Shown: piece after piece, positions 1 to 8,558 of the stretch
Layout of the letters: each line of letters opens with the position of its first letter
Position numbering within the stretch: position 1 is the stretch's first letter
Source of the DNA: Myxococcus dinghuensis
Lineage (GTDB): Bacteria; Myxococcota; Myxococcia; Myxococcales; Myxococcaceae
Length of the DNA stretch: 32,516 nt
Direction of reading: 5' to 3'
Assembly: GCF_024198235.1 (NCBI RefSeq)
Contig: NZ_JAKCFB010000067.1
Coordinates: forward strand, 1 to 32,516
Translations under genes and position numbers: made by a program
The notes under the pieces: model-generated
Database searches by the model: none
What the model was told of the DNA's origin: nothing
Seen by the model: the letters and a program-made list of their open reading frames with translations, nothing else

Positions 1-1798
1 TCGCCTCGCCCGGAGCCACCGCGCCGGCGGCGCCCGCTTCACCCGCGGCAGCGGCGCCCGGGGTCGCGCCCTCGGCGGCGCGGTTGCCACGCCCGCGGCG
101 CCCACGACGGCGACGGCGGCGACGCTTGCGCTCACCCGCGGCACCCTCGGCCCCGCCGTTCTCGGAGGCACCCTCGCCCTTCGCGCCGACGAACGCGCTC
201 GCGGCCTCCAGGTCGTCGTCGTCACCCTCGTCGTCGCCGTCCTCGCCCTCCTCGTCCTCGGCGCCCGAGGACTGCGTCGGCGCGACGGGCGCCAGCGGCG
301 TGACCTCTCGCGCCTCGGCGGCGGACTCCCCCGGGGCGGCGGACTCGACGGAGACCTCCGTCTCCTCGGTCGCGCGGCTCTCACGCTCCCGGTCGCGGCG
401 GCGCTTCTCGCGCGGCGGACGCTCGCCCGAGGCGGCGACCGTGTCGGACGGCTCCTCCTCACGGGACTGCTTCTCGCGCTGGCGCTCCTCGCGGCGCTTC
501 TGGGCCTCCTCGGCGTCCAGCTTCGCGGCCTCGAAGAAGCGCTCGTCGAGTTCGTACAGCTCCACCTGGGTGACGGTGACGGCGGTCTTCGCCTCCAGGA
601 ACTTCTCGCCCAGCGCGTCACCGCACCACAGCATCACCAGCGAGCCGCTGGCCTGCGCCTCGGTGCGCGCGTCGCCGCGCACGTCGCCCGCGCTGACCAG
701 CAGGCCCACCTGCGCCGAGTAGTGACCCAGGTCGCGCCGCAGCTCCTGCACGGACTTGCGGTCGATGGCCGGCGAGCCCTTCAGCATGCGCACCGCGTAG
801 CGCAGCTCCACGCTGCCCTCGCGCTTGCGCGCGGTGAGCAGGGGGCCTTCCTTGGAGCGCTTGGCCACCTTCAGCTCGCGGAAGCCCAGGGCGTGCATCA
901 TCTTCACCACGGACTTCTCGAACGTGCCCACGTCCGCGTCGCCCAGGCGCTTGCGCAGCCCTCGCGCCACCGCGCGGCGCGCGTCCTTGAGCGACGTGCG
1001 CAGCGTGGTGAGCAGCGCGGCGTCCACCACCGGCTCGCCCGCGGCGGCCGTGGCCGCGCGCGACAGCACCGGACGACCGGCCTCGAGCGGAATCCCCAGC
1101 GCCTGCGCGAACGCGGCCTGCAGCTCCAGCGATGGGGCCTCGCTCGGCGAGCCCGCGCGCTCCAGCGTCACCTCGCCGGTGTCCTTGTTGAACGCGTACT
1201 GCGGGCGACGACCCGCGTCGATGCGACGCTGGTTGTCCTCGAGGAGCGCGGTGAGCACCGCCTCCACCGTACAGTCCTCGGCGCACAGCTCCTTGCCCCG
1301 GGCGCGCTCGATGATGAGCTCCGTGCGCAGCCCGCCGTCGGCGTCGCTGAGGATCTCGAACACCACCTCCGGCAGCGGCGGGAAGCGCTTGCGCTTCCCA
1401 CCCCGCTCCTCGTCCTCGTCCCGGCGACGCTTGCGCTCACTGCCGCGCCCCGCGGCCCGCACGTTGTCGGTGCGCGGCTCCGGGTGGCGCTCCGCGGGCC
1501 GCATCGGCGGAAGGTCTTCTTCCGGATGCGGCTCGATGACGCCAGTCTGAGCCAGGGCCTCCAGGTCCTCGGGAATCGACCAATCCACCAGCGCGAAGGT
1601 GTCCTTCGCCGTCACGACGACCTTGCGATCCCGCGTGCGACGCGCCATGGCAGCCAGGCGCGAGAGCATCGTCACCTCGGGCGTCTTGCCGACGTGGGAG
1701 AGCAGGTTCTGCTGGATGGACTTCTCGGTGATTTCAAGGAAATGGAGGGGACGACCTTCGCTCTCCAGGATTCGGAGCGCGGCCTCGTAGAATGTCAT
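1..1798 (-). CDS. HARE-HTH and Mrr-like endonuclease-fold protein, 3' end beyond window
   Basis: The frame is open from an ATG at 1798 to base 1, giving about 599 codons with the C-terminus missing. Residues 1-75 (beginning MTFYEAALRILESEGRPLH) fit the HARE-HTH winged-helix family, which is known for linking DNA-binding readers to restriction-endonuclease-like modules. A second winged-helix-like stretch lies at about 138-215. Residues about 275-395 (GTFEKSVVKMMHALGF, then LLVSAGDV and LVMLWCGDAL) resemble the Mrr-type restriction endonuclease fold. After that come a charged helix rich in Glu/Arg, an acidic run (EDEEGEDGDDEGDDDD) and an Arg-rich patch (KRRRRRRRRGRRGRG) like the nucleic-acid-binding tails of RNase E-type proteins. 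It is divergent from the beta-propeller gene at 1897. A role in DNA or RNA metabolism is inferred; whether the endonuclease fold is catalytic cannot be settled by eye. Confidence 0.8.
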   Translation of the reverse strand, partial: MTFYEAALRILESEGRPLHFLEITEKSIQQNLLSHVGKTPEVTMLSRLAAMARRTRDRKVVVTAKDTFALVDWSIPEDLEALAQTGVIEPHPEEDLPPMRPAERHPEPRTDNVRAAGRGSERKRRRDEDEERGGKRKRFPPLPEVVFEILSDADGGLRTELIIERARGKELCAEDCTVEAVLTALLEDNQRRIDAGRRPQYAFNKDTGEVTLERAGSPSEAPSLELQAAFAQALGIPLEAGRPVLSRAATAAAGEPVVDAALLTTLRTSLKDARRAVARGLRKRLGDADVGTFEKSVVKMMHALGFRELKVAKRSKEGPLLTARKREGSVELRYAVRMLKGSPAIDRKSVQELRRDLGHYSAQVGLLVSAGDVRGDARTEAQASGSLVMLWCGDALGEKFLEAKTAVTVTQVELYELDERFFEAAKLDAEEAQKRREERQREKQSREEEPSDTVAASGERPPREKRRRDRERESRATEETEVSVESAAPGESAAEAREVTPLAPVAPTQSSGAEDEEGEDGDDEGDDDDLEAASAFVGAKGEGASENGGAEGAAGERKRRRRRRRGRRGRGNRAAEGATPGAAAAGEAGAAGAVAPGEA

Positions 1799-1856
1799 CG
1801 AGTATTCCCCAAGAATTCCGAACGGTTACAAAAATGTAGGTCCGTATGGGCGGCGG

Positions 1857-1886
1857 ATGCTAGCCATCGCTAAACTGGCTTGTCAA
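1857..1886 (-). promoter_or_regulatory. sigma-70-like promoter for the HARE-HTH gene
   Basis: On the minus strand a perfect -35 box TTGACA (1886-1881) is followed after 18 bases by TAGCAT (1862-1857) as -10. Initiation would fall near 1850, leaving an untranslated leader of about 50 bases before the ATG at 1798. This is a sequence match only. Confidence 0.5.
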
Positions 1887-1896
1887 CGAACGGAAG

Positions 1897-4095
1897 ATGA
1901 CCCGCATACGCATCGGACAGCGCTGGAAACGCGAACCCTCGGCCTCCCCGCTGGATTCCATCGCACTGGAACTGGACGGCGTGGACCTGCTGTCCGGAGC
2001 GGTGGAGGAGTCCTTAGCAGAAGTGGTGCCCGCTTTGGTGCGCGCCGTGGTGGCTTTGCGCGGAGGGGGCCACCGGATGGCCCAGGTCTCCCTGGCGGAG
2101 GCCCACCTGGAGCTGGTCCTCCGGCGGGTGGGAGGCGAGGTGGAGCTGCTGGTGGCGAGCCTGGCCCGCCCTGCCCGGTTGATGCGCCCCCCCATCCGGG
2201 TGGACGCCGAGGAGCTGACCCAGGCCATCCGCACCGCGGGTGAACGGTTCCTGGCGGACGTCACCCGGGTGGCCCCCAAGTCCGTCGCCGCGCCGCTCGC
2301 CCAGGCGCTCGGTGAGCCCCTCAAGCAGTTGGGCCGGCCGGCGCGCCCTCCGGAAGAGGAGCCGGCGAAGCCGTCCACCCGACGCCTGGAGCCCCCGGAA
2401 GCCCCCGGCTTCGGCTTCGAGCTGCGCGACGTGGGCCCCCGCCCCTCCCGGGAGGGAGGCAAGCGCGGGACATCCGGCACCCTGGCGCCGCTGCTGGGGG
2501 CGGGCGAGGTGTGGCTGGCCCTCCCGGGTCGCCCCGAGGCCTGGAAGATCCCCGGCCCCCCCTTCCTCACCACCCTGGAGCTGTCCCGCCTCGCGGTGGA
2601 GCTGGTGCGGGCGGTGGAGCTGGGCGAGGCCCGGTTCGAGCTGGCCCCGTTCGGGGCCCGCCCGACGCTGCTGCTCGACCTGAAGGCGGGCAAGGCGCGA
2701 CTGGGCCGCACGGGCGCGCCCTTCGCGCTGGACGCGAGCGCGCTGGCAGCGGCCCTCTTCCACCTGGGCGAGGCGCTGGCCGCCGCGTTCTCCGAGGACG
2801 GCCGCGCCCAGGTCAACAACCCCTACCTCGCGGAGCTGGCGGACCGGTGCCGCGAGGGCCTGTCCCACCTGCGAGGCCCCGTGGAGCCTCCAGAGGTCGA
2901 GGGCGCCGCGCGCAACCGCCGCACGCGGACGGAGGCCGGCGCGTCGAAGCCGCTCAAGGTGCCGGGGCGGCTGCGCCGGCTCCGGTTCGACCGGCTGTGG
3001 GAGCAGCGCGGACTGGAGGATTCGGAGGAGTCGCGCCTGCTGCTGGGGCGCCACGGGCCGGTGTGCTGCGCACCGCAGGCCGCGGTGGCGTTCTCCCGCA
3101 AGGACGGCACGCGGCTGTGGAAGCGCGCCGCGCCCCTGGGCGTGGCGGCGGCGGCGGATGGCCACGCGGTGGCGGCGGACCTGTCGCGGGTGTACGGCTT
3201 CACCGGCCGGGGCGCGGGCGCGCGCTGGCTGCACGACCATGACGGCATCCCCCTGGGGCCGCTGCTGCTGCGCAAGGACGGCCTGCTGCTCACCCTGTCC
3301 GAGGACCGCACCGTCGTCGCCTTCGCGGAGGCCACCGGGCGCGAGGTGTGGCGGCTCGCCCCGCCGCGCACGCAGCGCAGCTGGCTGACGACGCAGGGCC
3401 ACCGCGCGCTGGTGACGACGGACTCCGGCTACGTGTACGGGCTCGACCTGGAGGACGGACAGGTCCGCTACCGCATGAGGGCCCCCCTCCCCTTCCATGG
3501 CGCGCCCATCCCCTGGGGCCGGCGCTTCCTCGCGCTGCTCGGGCGGGGCTCGCACTGGGCCCTGCTGCTGGCCGACGCACACACCGGCGACGCCGTCTGG
3601 ACGCACGAGCCGGACATCACCCATCCGTCCGCGCCGCTGCCGGTGGGCTCGCGGGTGTTCATCGCGGGCGAGCGGGAGCGCGAGGGCGTGCTGCTGTGTC
3701 TCGACGGAAAGGGTCAGCGGCTCTGGGAGCGACCGCTGCACCTGGGGCCAGGGCCCTACGCGCTGTCGCCCCTTCCCAGGGCGGTGGTCGTCACCAGCGC
3801 CTCCGGCGCCGCCGCGCGCGTCGCCGCCTCCGGCACGGTGGACTGGCGCATCGGCGTGGCGGGCGAGCCGCTCATCGGCGCGCTGCCGGCGCGCACGGCG
3901 CGGGGCGTGACGCTGCTGCCGGGCGAGCGCGTGCGCGCGGTGGACCCGCGCGGAGGCCAGGTGCTGGCCGAGGTCCGCGCGGGCGCGGGGCTCGTCGCGC
4001 TCCAGGCGGACGTGAAGCTCAACCTCTACTTCCTGGACGACACCGGCACGCTGTCCGCGTACCGGCTGGGCTCCCACTTCACCGTCGTGGAGTGA
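1897..4095 (+). CDS. PQQ-type beta-propeller repeat protein, cytoplasmic
   Basis: 732 residues with an ATG start and no signal peptide or membrane segment, so probably cytoplasmic. The N-terminal half (1-340) is not recognised; it is Leu/Ala/Glu-rich and contains a Pro/Arg-rich linker at about 150-190. The C-terminal half (about 370-732) carries repeated blade motifs of the PQQ-binding-like propeller type, including DGTRLWKRA, ATGREVWRLA, LEDGQVRYRM, AHTGDAVWTH, GKGQRLWER, ASGTVDWRI and PRGGQVLAEV, about seven blades. Such propellers act as binding platforms (as in BamB) or as quinoprotein dehydrogenases; nothing here shows PQQ binding, and the lack of export argues against a quinoprotein. 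It is divergent from the HARE-HTH gene with a 98-bp shared promoter region. Confidence 0.8.
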   Translation: MTRIRIGQRWKREPSASPLDSIALELDGVDLLSGAVEESLAEVVPALVRAVVALRGGGHRMAQVSLAEAHLELVLRRVGGEVELLVASLARPARLMRPPIRVDAEELTQAIRTAGERFLADVTRVAPKSVAAPLAQALGEPLKQLGRPARPPEEEPAKPSTRRLEPPEAPGFGFELRDVGPRPSREGGKRGTSGTLAPLLGAGEVWLALPGRPEAWKIPGPPFLTTLELSRLAVELVRAVELGEARFELAPFGARPTLLLDLKAGKARLGRTGAPFALDASALAAALFHLGEALAAAFSEDGRAQVNNPYLAELADRCREGLSHLRGPVEPPEVEGAARNRRTRTEAGASKPLKVPGRLRRLRFDRLWEQRGLEDSEESRLLLGRHGPVCCAPQAAVAFSRKDGTRLWKRAAPLGVAAAADGHAVAADLSRVYGFTGRGAGARWLHDHDGIPLGPLLLRKDGLLLTLSEDRTVVAFAEATGREVWRLAPPRTQRSWLTTQGHRALVTTDSGYVYGLDLEDGQVRYRMRAPLPFHGAPIPWGRRFLALLGRGSHWALLLADAHTGDAVWTHEPDITHPSAPLPVGSRVFIAGEREREGVLLCLDGKGQRLWERPLHLGPGPYALSPLPRAVVVTSASGAAARVAASGTVDWRIGVAGEPLIGALPARTARGVTLLPGERVRAVDPRGGQVLAEVRAGAGLVALQADVKLNLYFLDDTGTLSAYRLGSHFTVVE

Positions 4096-4140
4096 CGCGC
4101 CCGGGCCTCCGGGTCCGAGCGCGCATCCCCGACCCCGGCG

Positions 4141-5055
4141 TCACTCCGCGGACGCCTTCTTGGCCGGGTCGATCTCCTCCTCCGGACGCTCCTCCTGCGT
4201 GGCGCCTTCCCACGTCTCGCCCGCGCCCAGCTTCCACTCGGAGGGCACGTCCAGCTTCCACACATAGTGGGCCGCGGCGTCACCGCCGGAGGTCGCGCGC
4301 GAGGAGACGTTGATGGTCATCTCCAGCTTCGCCACCTCGCTGGGCATCATGTCCAGGTCGTAGTGGCCCAGCACCATCTGCGGCGGGAACTCCGCGATGA
4401 AGCGCTCCGGATGGTCGATCTTCATCGACGGGTCGGCGCCGCGCATCTCACCGAGCAGCTTGCCCTTCGCGTCGGTCAGCTTCCACACCGTGTCGAAGGA
4501 GGCGCTGGTCATCATCTTCCGGACCTTGCCCTCGTCCTTCAGGTAGCGCTGCGCGCCCCACAGCACCAACTGCAGTCGCACCTGCGGCTTGCCCATCACC
4601 ATGACGACGTCCGACGTCACCACGTCCAGGCGCATGCCCTTGTCCGTCGCCGTCCACACCGGGCGGTAACGGCCCTCGCGCATGCTGTCGAACAGCTTGC
4701 GGGTGTACTCGTAGAACGCCTTGCGGTCCCCGGCGCGCTCGTCCTTGCCGCTGTCCGCGCGCTTCTCCAGCTCCGCGAGGTAGCCGTCGAAGTTCTTGTT
4801 GCCATTGAACGTCTTCAGGTGGTCGTCCACCTGCTCGAAGTAGTTCTTGAAGAACGACTTGAGCTCGTCCCGGTAGGTGGCCTCGTCCGGGTTCGCGCGC
4901 ATCCAACCGACACGCTCCAGGTACTCCGCGTGGATGCGCTGGATGTCCGCCTCACGCTGCGCCTCGCGGGTGCGAGCGCTCGCGCTGCGGTAGCTCATGA
5001 TGGCGCCCAGCAGGACCCCTGCGACGAGGACGATGACTCCGAAGTAGCGCTTCAA
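4141..5055 (-). CDS. N-terminally membrane-anchored protein of unknown function
   Basis: 304 residues. The TTG start at 5055 is chosen because AGGAG lies 8 bases upstream and the product then opens with a short basic N-terminus (LKRYFG, first residue read as Met) and one hydrophobic segment at about 4-21. The same frame stays open further upstream but would overlap the divergent gene at 5107 completely. After the anchor come a Arg/Glu-rich helix (27-50) and a soluble domain presumably in the periplasm, with few cysteines and an acidic end (EERPEEEIDPAKK). I do not recognise the family. It converges on the propeller gene with a 45-bp gap, and its start is 51 bp from that of the MetX-like gene. 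Confidence 0.7.
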   Translation of the reverse strand: MKRYFGVIVLVAGVLLGAIMSYRSASARTREAQREADIQRIHAEYLERVGWMRANPDEATYRDELKSFFKNYFEQVDDHLKTFNGNKNFDGYLAELEKRADSGKDERAGDRKAFYEYTRKLFDSMREGRYRPVWTATDKGMRLDVVTSDVVMVMGKPQVRLQLVLWGAQRYLKDEGKVRKMMTSASFDTVWKLTDAKGKLLGEMRGADPSMKIDHPERFIAEFPPQMVLGHYDLDMMPSEVAKLEMTINVSSRATSGGDAAAHYVWKLDVPSEWKLGAGETWEGATQEERPEEEIDPAKKASAE

Positions 5056-5106
5056 GCGGCAGGCTCCTGTGCTGTGAGGCAGGCAGTGATATGAGAATTC
5101 CCCAAC

Positions 5107-6138
5107 GTGATCCAGGCCACCGGCATCCACCTGTTCACCGCACTGCTCCCCTTGGAAGAGGGCGAGCTGCTGCGCAATCCCCAGGTGGCCTGGGAGACGT
5201 ATGGAGAACCGTGCGATGGCAAAGCGGTGGTGCTGCTGCACGACCTCTCCCATTCGCACCGCGCGCTCGGGCCCGCGGAGGACTCCGCGTATCAACCATC
5301 GGGGTGGGCGCGCGCGCTGGTGGGCCCCGGGCTCGCCATCGACCCGGGCGTGACGCCCGTGGTGTCGGTGGGCCTGCTCGGCAGCCCATTCGGGAACACG
5401 TGCGCGGCGACGTCGGATCCGGAGACGGGTGAGCGGCTCGGCCCCAACCTGCCGCCACTCACCGTGCTGGACATGGCGCGCGGCGTGTCCGCGCTCTTGC
5501 GCTCGCGCGGGCTGACCCACGTCCGGGCGCTGGTGGGCGTGGGCCTGGGCGCGCACGTCGCGCTGCGGTTGGCGGCGCTGTTCCCGGACCTGTCGGACGC
5601 GGTGGTGGCCATCGGCGCGGCGCGGGCGCTCCCCGAAGGCGTGCGCGAGCGGCTGGGCCTGGCGTGGCAGCTCCTGCGCGCGGACCCCGACTTCCGGGAA
5701 GGACTGTACGAGCAGGAGAGCGCGCCCCGCCGGACGATGCGGCGGCTGCGGTTGGACTTCCAGCGGCTGCTGTACGGTCGCGAGTACCTGGCCCGGCTGT
5801 ACCCGGAGGGCGACGCGGCGGGGAGACTGGAGGCGGAAGCGGAGGCGTTCGCGGAGACGTTCGACGCGGCCTCGTGGGCGATGCTGTGCTCGGCCTACGC
5901 GGGCAGCGACGTGGCGGATGCCTTCCCACGCATCCGCGCGCGCGTGCTGCTGGTGGCGGGAGCCTCCGACGCGCTGGCGCCGGTGAGCCGCGTGCGCGAC
6001 ACGTATCACCTGCTGAGCGCCGCGGGGGTGAGCGCCCGGCTGCTGGAACTGCCGGGGCCCGGCGACCATGCCGCGCTGCTCACCGACACCAAACAACTGC
6101 ACGCGCCGCTGGGAGACTTCCTGCGGCGCGTGGGTTGA
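5107..6138 (+). CDS. MetX-like alpha/beta-hydrolase lacking the nucleophilic serine
   Basis: 343 residues with a GTG start and only a weak ribosome binding site. The layout follows homoserine O-acetyltransferase (MetX): VAWETYGEP (28-36), GWARALVGPGLAID (66-79), GLLGSPFGNT (89-98), DPETGERLGPNLPPLTVLDM (104-123), nucleophile elbow LVGVGLGAH (142-150), acid loop AGASDALAP (284-292) and histidine loop GPGDHAALL (317-325). MetX enzymes have GGSMGG at the elbow; here the Ser position is Gly146, read directly from codon GGC, while Asp288 and His321 are kept. Acyl transfer through a serine is therefore unlikely by the known mechanism. It may be a binding protein, a regulator or an enzyme with another mechanism. 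It is divergent from the gene at 5055 and convergent with udk. Confidence 0.8.
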   Translation: MIQATGIHLFTALLPLEEGELLRNPQVAWETYGEPCDGKAVVLLHDLSHSHRALGPAEDSAYQPSGWARALVGPGLAIDPGVTPVVSVGLLGSPFGNTCAATSDPETGERLGPNLPPLTVLDMARGVSALLRSRGLTHVRALVGVGLGAHVALRLAALFPDLSDAVVAIGAARALPEGVRERLGLAWQLLRADPDFREGLYEQESAPRRTMRRLRLDFQRLLYGREYLARLYPEGDAAGRLEAEAEAFAETFDAASWAMLCSAYAGSDVADAFPRIRARVLLVAGASDALAPVSRVRDTYHLLSAAGVSARLLELPGPGDHAALLTDTKQLHAPLGDFLRRVG

Positions 6139-6140
6139 AG

Positions 6141-6164
6141 AGCCCCCGCCCTACTCGCGGGGCT
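6141..6164. terminator. hairpin between the convergent MetX-like and udk genes
   Basis: Arms AGCCCC (6141-6146) and GGGGCT (6159-6164) enclose a 12-base loop and overlap the udk stop codon. It is short and lacks a T-run, so this is a weak call for a bidirectional terminator. Confidence 0.35.
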
Positions 6165-6789
6165 GCGGCGCGGAGAGCTTCCCGCGCAGGGCGCCCACCA
6201 GCATGCTGATGGCGATCTCGTTGTTGCCGCCGTGCGGGATGATGATGTCCGCGAAGTGCTTGGACGGCTCCACGAAGCCCATGTGCATGGGGCGCACCTG
6301 GCGCAGGTACTGGCTGACGACGTGGTCGAAGTCGCGGCCGCGGTCCTTGATGTCCCGGGTGAGGCGCCGGAGGATTCGCAGGTCGTCGTCCGCGTCGACG
6401 TAGATCTTCACGTCCATCTCGTCGCGCACCTCCTTCATGTGCAGGACGAGGATGCCCTCGATGAGGATGATGTCGCCGGGGTCCACGCCCATGGTGCGCG
6501 GCTGGCGGGCCGAGGCGACGTAGTCGTAGACGGGCTTCTGGATGGCCCGCCCGGCCTTCAACTCCCGCAGGTGCTTGACCAGCAACTCCGTGTCGAAAGC
6601 ATCCGGATGATCGAAGTTCACCTCCCGGCGATCCGCCAACGGAAGGTCCTTCAGGTCCCGGTAGTACGAGTCCTGATCGATGAAGGCCACGCGGCAGTCG
6701 GCAAGCGCCTCGCGAACCTTGCGAGCCACGGTGGTCTTGCCCGACGCGGTGCCACCCGCGATGCCAATAACCAGGGGGGACGACGTCAT
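6151..6789 (-). CDS. udk: uridine kinase
   Basis: 212 residues, the usual length of bacterial uridine kinase (about 213). It phosphorylates uridine and cytidine to UMP and CMP with a nucleoside triphosphate in pyrimidine salvage, in the cytoplasm. The P-loop is GGTASGKT (12-19). IDQDSYY (37-43) and NFDHPDAFD (58-66) are family signatures for nucleoside binding, and a lid region RLTRDIKDRGRD precedes the C-terminal helices. The ATG at 6789 lies 11 bp downstream of the stop codon of the DUF692 gene, so the two are probably co-transcribed, with no obvious functional link. Confidence 0.95.
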   Translation of the reverse strand: MTSSPLVIGIAGGTASGKTTVARKVREALADCRVAFIDQDSYYRDLKDLPLADRREVNFDHPDAFDTELLVKHLRELKAGRAIQKPVYDYVASARQPRTMGVDPGDIILIEGILVLHMKEVRDEMDVKIYVDADDDLRILRRLTRDIKDRGRDFDHVVSQYLRQVRPMHMGFVEPSKHFADIIIPHGGNNEIAISMLVGALRGKLSAPQPRE

Positions 6790-6800
6790 TTCGGCGCGAC

Positions 6801-8498
6801 CTACCCTACCGGACGGGCAGGCGCAAGGGTTCGGTCTGCCCCAGGCGCATCTCCCCGGCGGATCAGCCCGCGCCCCAGCCCCTCCGCCAGCACCTCCGGA
6901 GGGACCTCCCCCACCCCCTGGGGCTGGGAGGCCAGCACCTTGAGCAGGGCCATCAGCGCCCGCGTCCCCGTCACCACCTCGTGCCCCGAGGCCTTGCGCC
7001 GCACGGCGAACGTCCAGGGGCCCGGCCCGAAGCGCCGCGCCGCCTGGCCGAGCGCCTCCAACCCCGACAGCTCCAGCGCCCCGCTCGCCCACGCACGGCC
7101 GGTGAGGTGCCGCCTCACGGCGCGCGCGGCGAAGACCAGCTCGGTCAGGTTGGCCGGGAGGATGCCAGGGCGCACGTCCTCCATCAGCCCCACCTGCCCC
7201 GGTCCCGGCGCCGGCGCCGGGCGCATGAACGCGGTGGGGGCCATCATCTCCAACGAGAGCACCGCGGAGGCCCCCTCGTCGGGCTGCTCGCGGAGCCGGC
7301 GCATGGCCCACGAGGAGAAGGCCCGCGTGGGGGTCCCCCCCAACCCCGAGAAGAGGTTCCGGTACTCGCGGGACGCCGTGAAGGCGAGCAACTGCTCGCG
7401 AGTGCCCGCCAGCAACAGGCGCGACAGTGGCCAGTCCCGGTCGAGCATCTCGGCGATGACGGCCAGGCGGAAGTCCTGGTCGGCGAGCGTGCCCTCCGCG
7501 TCCTCGACGGAGTCCACGGGCGCAACGCCATGCCCCGCGTCGAAGAGCGCCCACGGGCGGCCCTCCCCCGTGAGCGCGGCGGGCGCCACCAGCTCGGGCG
7601 GACGCAGCGCGAGCGCGGGCCGCGACTTCCGGGGCACGAGCGTGCGCAGCCGGCGCAAGGACAGCTCCGCCACCTCGGGCGGGTGGCCGTCTCCCTCGAA
7701 CGTCACCGCGCGCAGCGAGGGGCACCGCGGCAGCAGCGACTCCAGGAGCTGGAACAGCTCCTCGCGCACGGGCTGGGTGTGGTCATCGACGTAGAAGGTG
7801 CGGCCACCACGGCGCGTCACCACGCCTCCGGCGATGTGGATCTCCACCACCTTCTCCAACGGGAACCCGTCGAGGCCGGCCTCGAGCGGCAGGCCCGCGG
7901 AGAGCTGATGGCTGAAGAGGTGCCCCAGGTCCAACAGCAGCGGCAGTCCGGTCCTCGCGTGCAGGCGCGCCAGGAAGTCCAGCGCGTGCCACTCGCCCCG
8001 GCGCGCGAGCACCGCGGGGTTCTCCAGGACGAGCGGCACGGACAGGTGGGCCTGCACGTGCAGCGCGTGCGCGACACATTCCGCGAGGCCCGCCTCGTTG
8101 AAGGGCGGCGTGAAGTAGAGGTAGCCAGGAAACGGCTGCCCCTCGGCATGCCACCACCCGACGTCGTTGCCCACCCACGGGCTGCCCACCTCGCGCGCGT
8201 GGGCATCCAGGGCGGCGAGCGCGGAGACGGGCTCCAGCTCCGGCCCCCACAGGTTCAGGTGCACGGGGTGGAACAGCACCGGCACCTCCTCGCGCCGACG
8301 CCACATCTCCGGGAACAGCGAGGCGTGCGCGCGAGCCTCCTCCAGGGACAGCGGCGCGCTGTACTCGACGAAATCGAACAGCCCTGGTGAGGCATCCAGC
8401 AGCCGGTATGGATGCGGCACGTCCGCCGCGCTCAGGTTGCTGCTCAGCCCCAGGCCCCGCCAGGGCAGTGTCCATGCATCACTCACGGCCTGCGTCAT
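6801..8498 (-). CDS. DUF692/MNIO-type protein with a C-terminal extension
   Basis: 565 residues, about twice the usual DUF692 length. Residues 13-285 look like the TIM-barrel DUF692 (UPF0276, MNIO) family of multinuclear iron oxygenases related to MbnB and BufB. Candidate metal ligands sit in FHPVHLNLWG (76-85), WVGNDVGWWH (108-117), VLENP (157-161), LLLDLGHLFSH (187-197), EIHIAGG (219-225), DDHTQPV (238-244) and TFEGDGH (266-272). Residues about 300-565 are not recognised; they contain DFRLAVIAEML and the FSSWAMRRL stretch and might be a partner domain fused in. Known relatives modify Cys- or Asn-containing ribosomal peptides; no precursor peptide gene is adjacent. The start at 8498 follows an AGGGT element. 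The downstream partner is udk. Confidence 0.75.
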   Translation of the reverse strand: MTQAVSDAWTLPWRGLGLSSNLSAADVPHPYRLLDASPGLFDFVEYSAPLSLEEARAHASLFPEMWRRREEVPVLFHPVHLNLWGPELEPVSALAALDAHAREVGSPWVGNDVGWWHAEGQPFPGYLYFTPPFNEAGLAECVAHALHVQAHLSVPLVLENPAVLARRGEWHALDFLARLHARTGLPLLLDLGHLFSHQLSAGLPLEAGLDGFPLEKVVEIHIAGGVVTRRGGRTFYVDDHTQPVREELFQLLESLLPRCPSLRAVTFEGDGHPPEVAELSLRRLRTLVPRKSRPALALRPPELVAPAALTGEGRPWALFDAGHGVAPVDSVEDAEGTLADQDFRLAVIAEMLDRDWPLSRLLLAGTREQLLAFTASREYRNLFSGLGGTPTRAFSSWAMRRLREQPDEGASAVLSLEMMAPTAFMRPAPAPGPGQVGLMEDVRPGILPANLTELVFAARAVRRHLTGRAWASGALELSGLEALGQAARRFGPGPWTFAVRRKASGHEVVTGTRALMALLKVLASQPQGVGEVPPEVLAEGLGRGLIRRGDAPGADRTLAPARPVG

Positions 8499-8558
8499 GC
8501 CGTGACCCTAGACGTCCTCCCCTCGCCCCGCCATGCGGGAGTGCGCACCACCAACGGA

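Noticed and set aside
722..1873. 383-codon plus-strand open frame over the HARE-HTH gene
   Set aside because: It is antisense to a recognised domain protein, its translation is Arg/His/Leu-rich without any motif, and it arises from GC-biased third positions.
2014..4077. 687-codon minus-strand open frame over the propeller gene
   Set aside because: Translation is Arg/Gln/Ala-rich low-complexity text with no domain; the plus-strand frame shows clear repeated blade motifs.
5056..6102. Upstream extension of the 4141-5055 frame across the MetX-like gene
   Set aside because: It would put a 349-residue nonsense-like His/Arg-rich region before a good TTG start with AGGAG and a membrane anchor.
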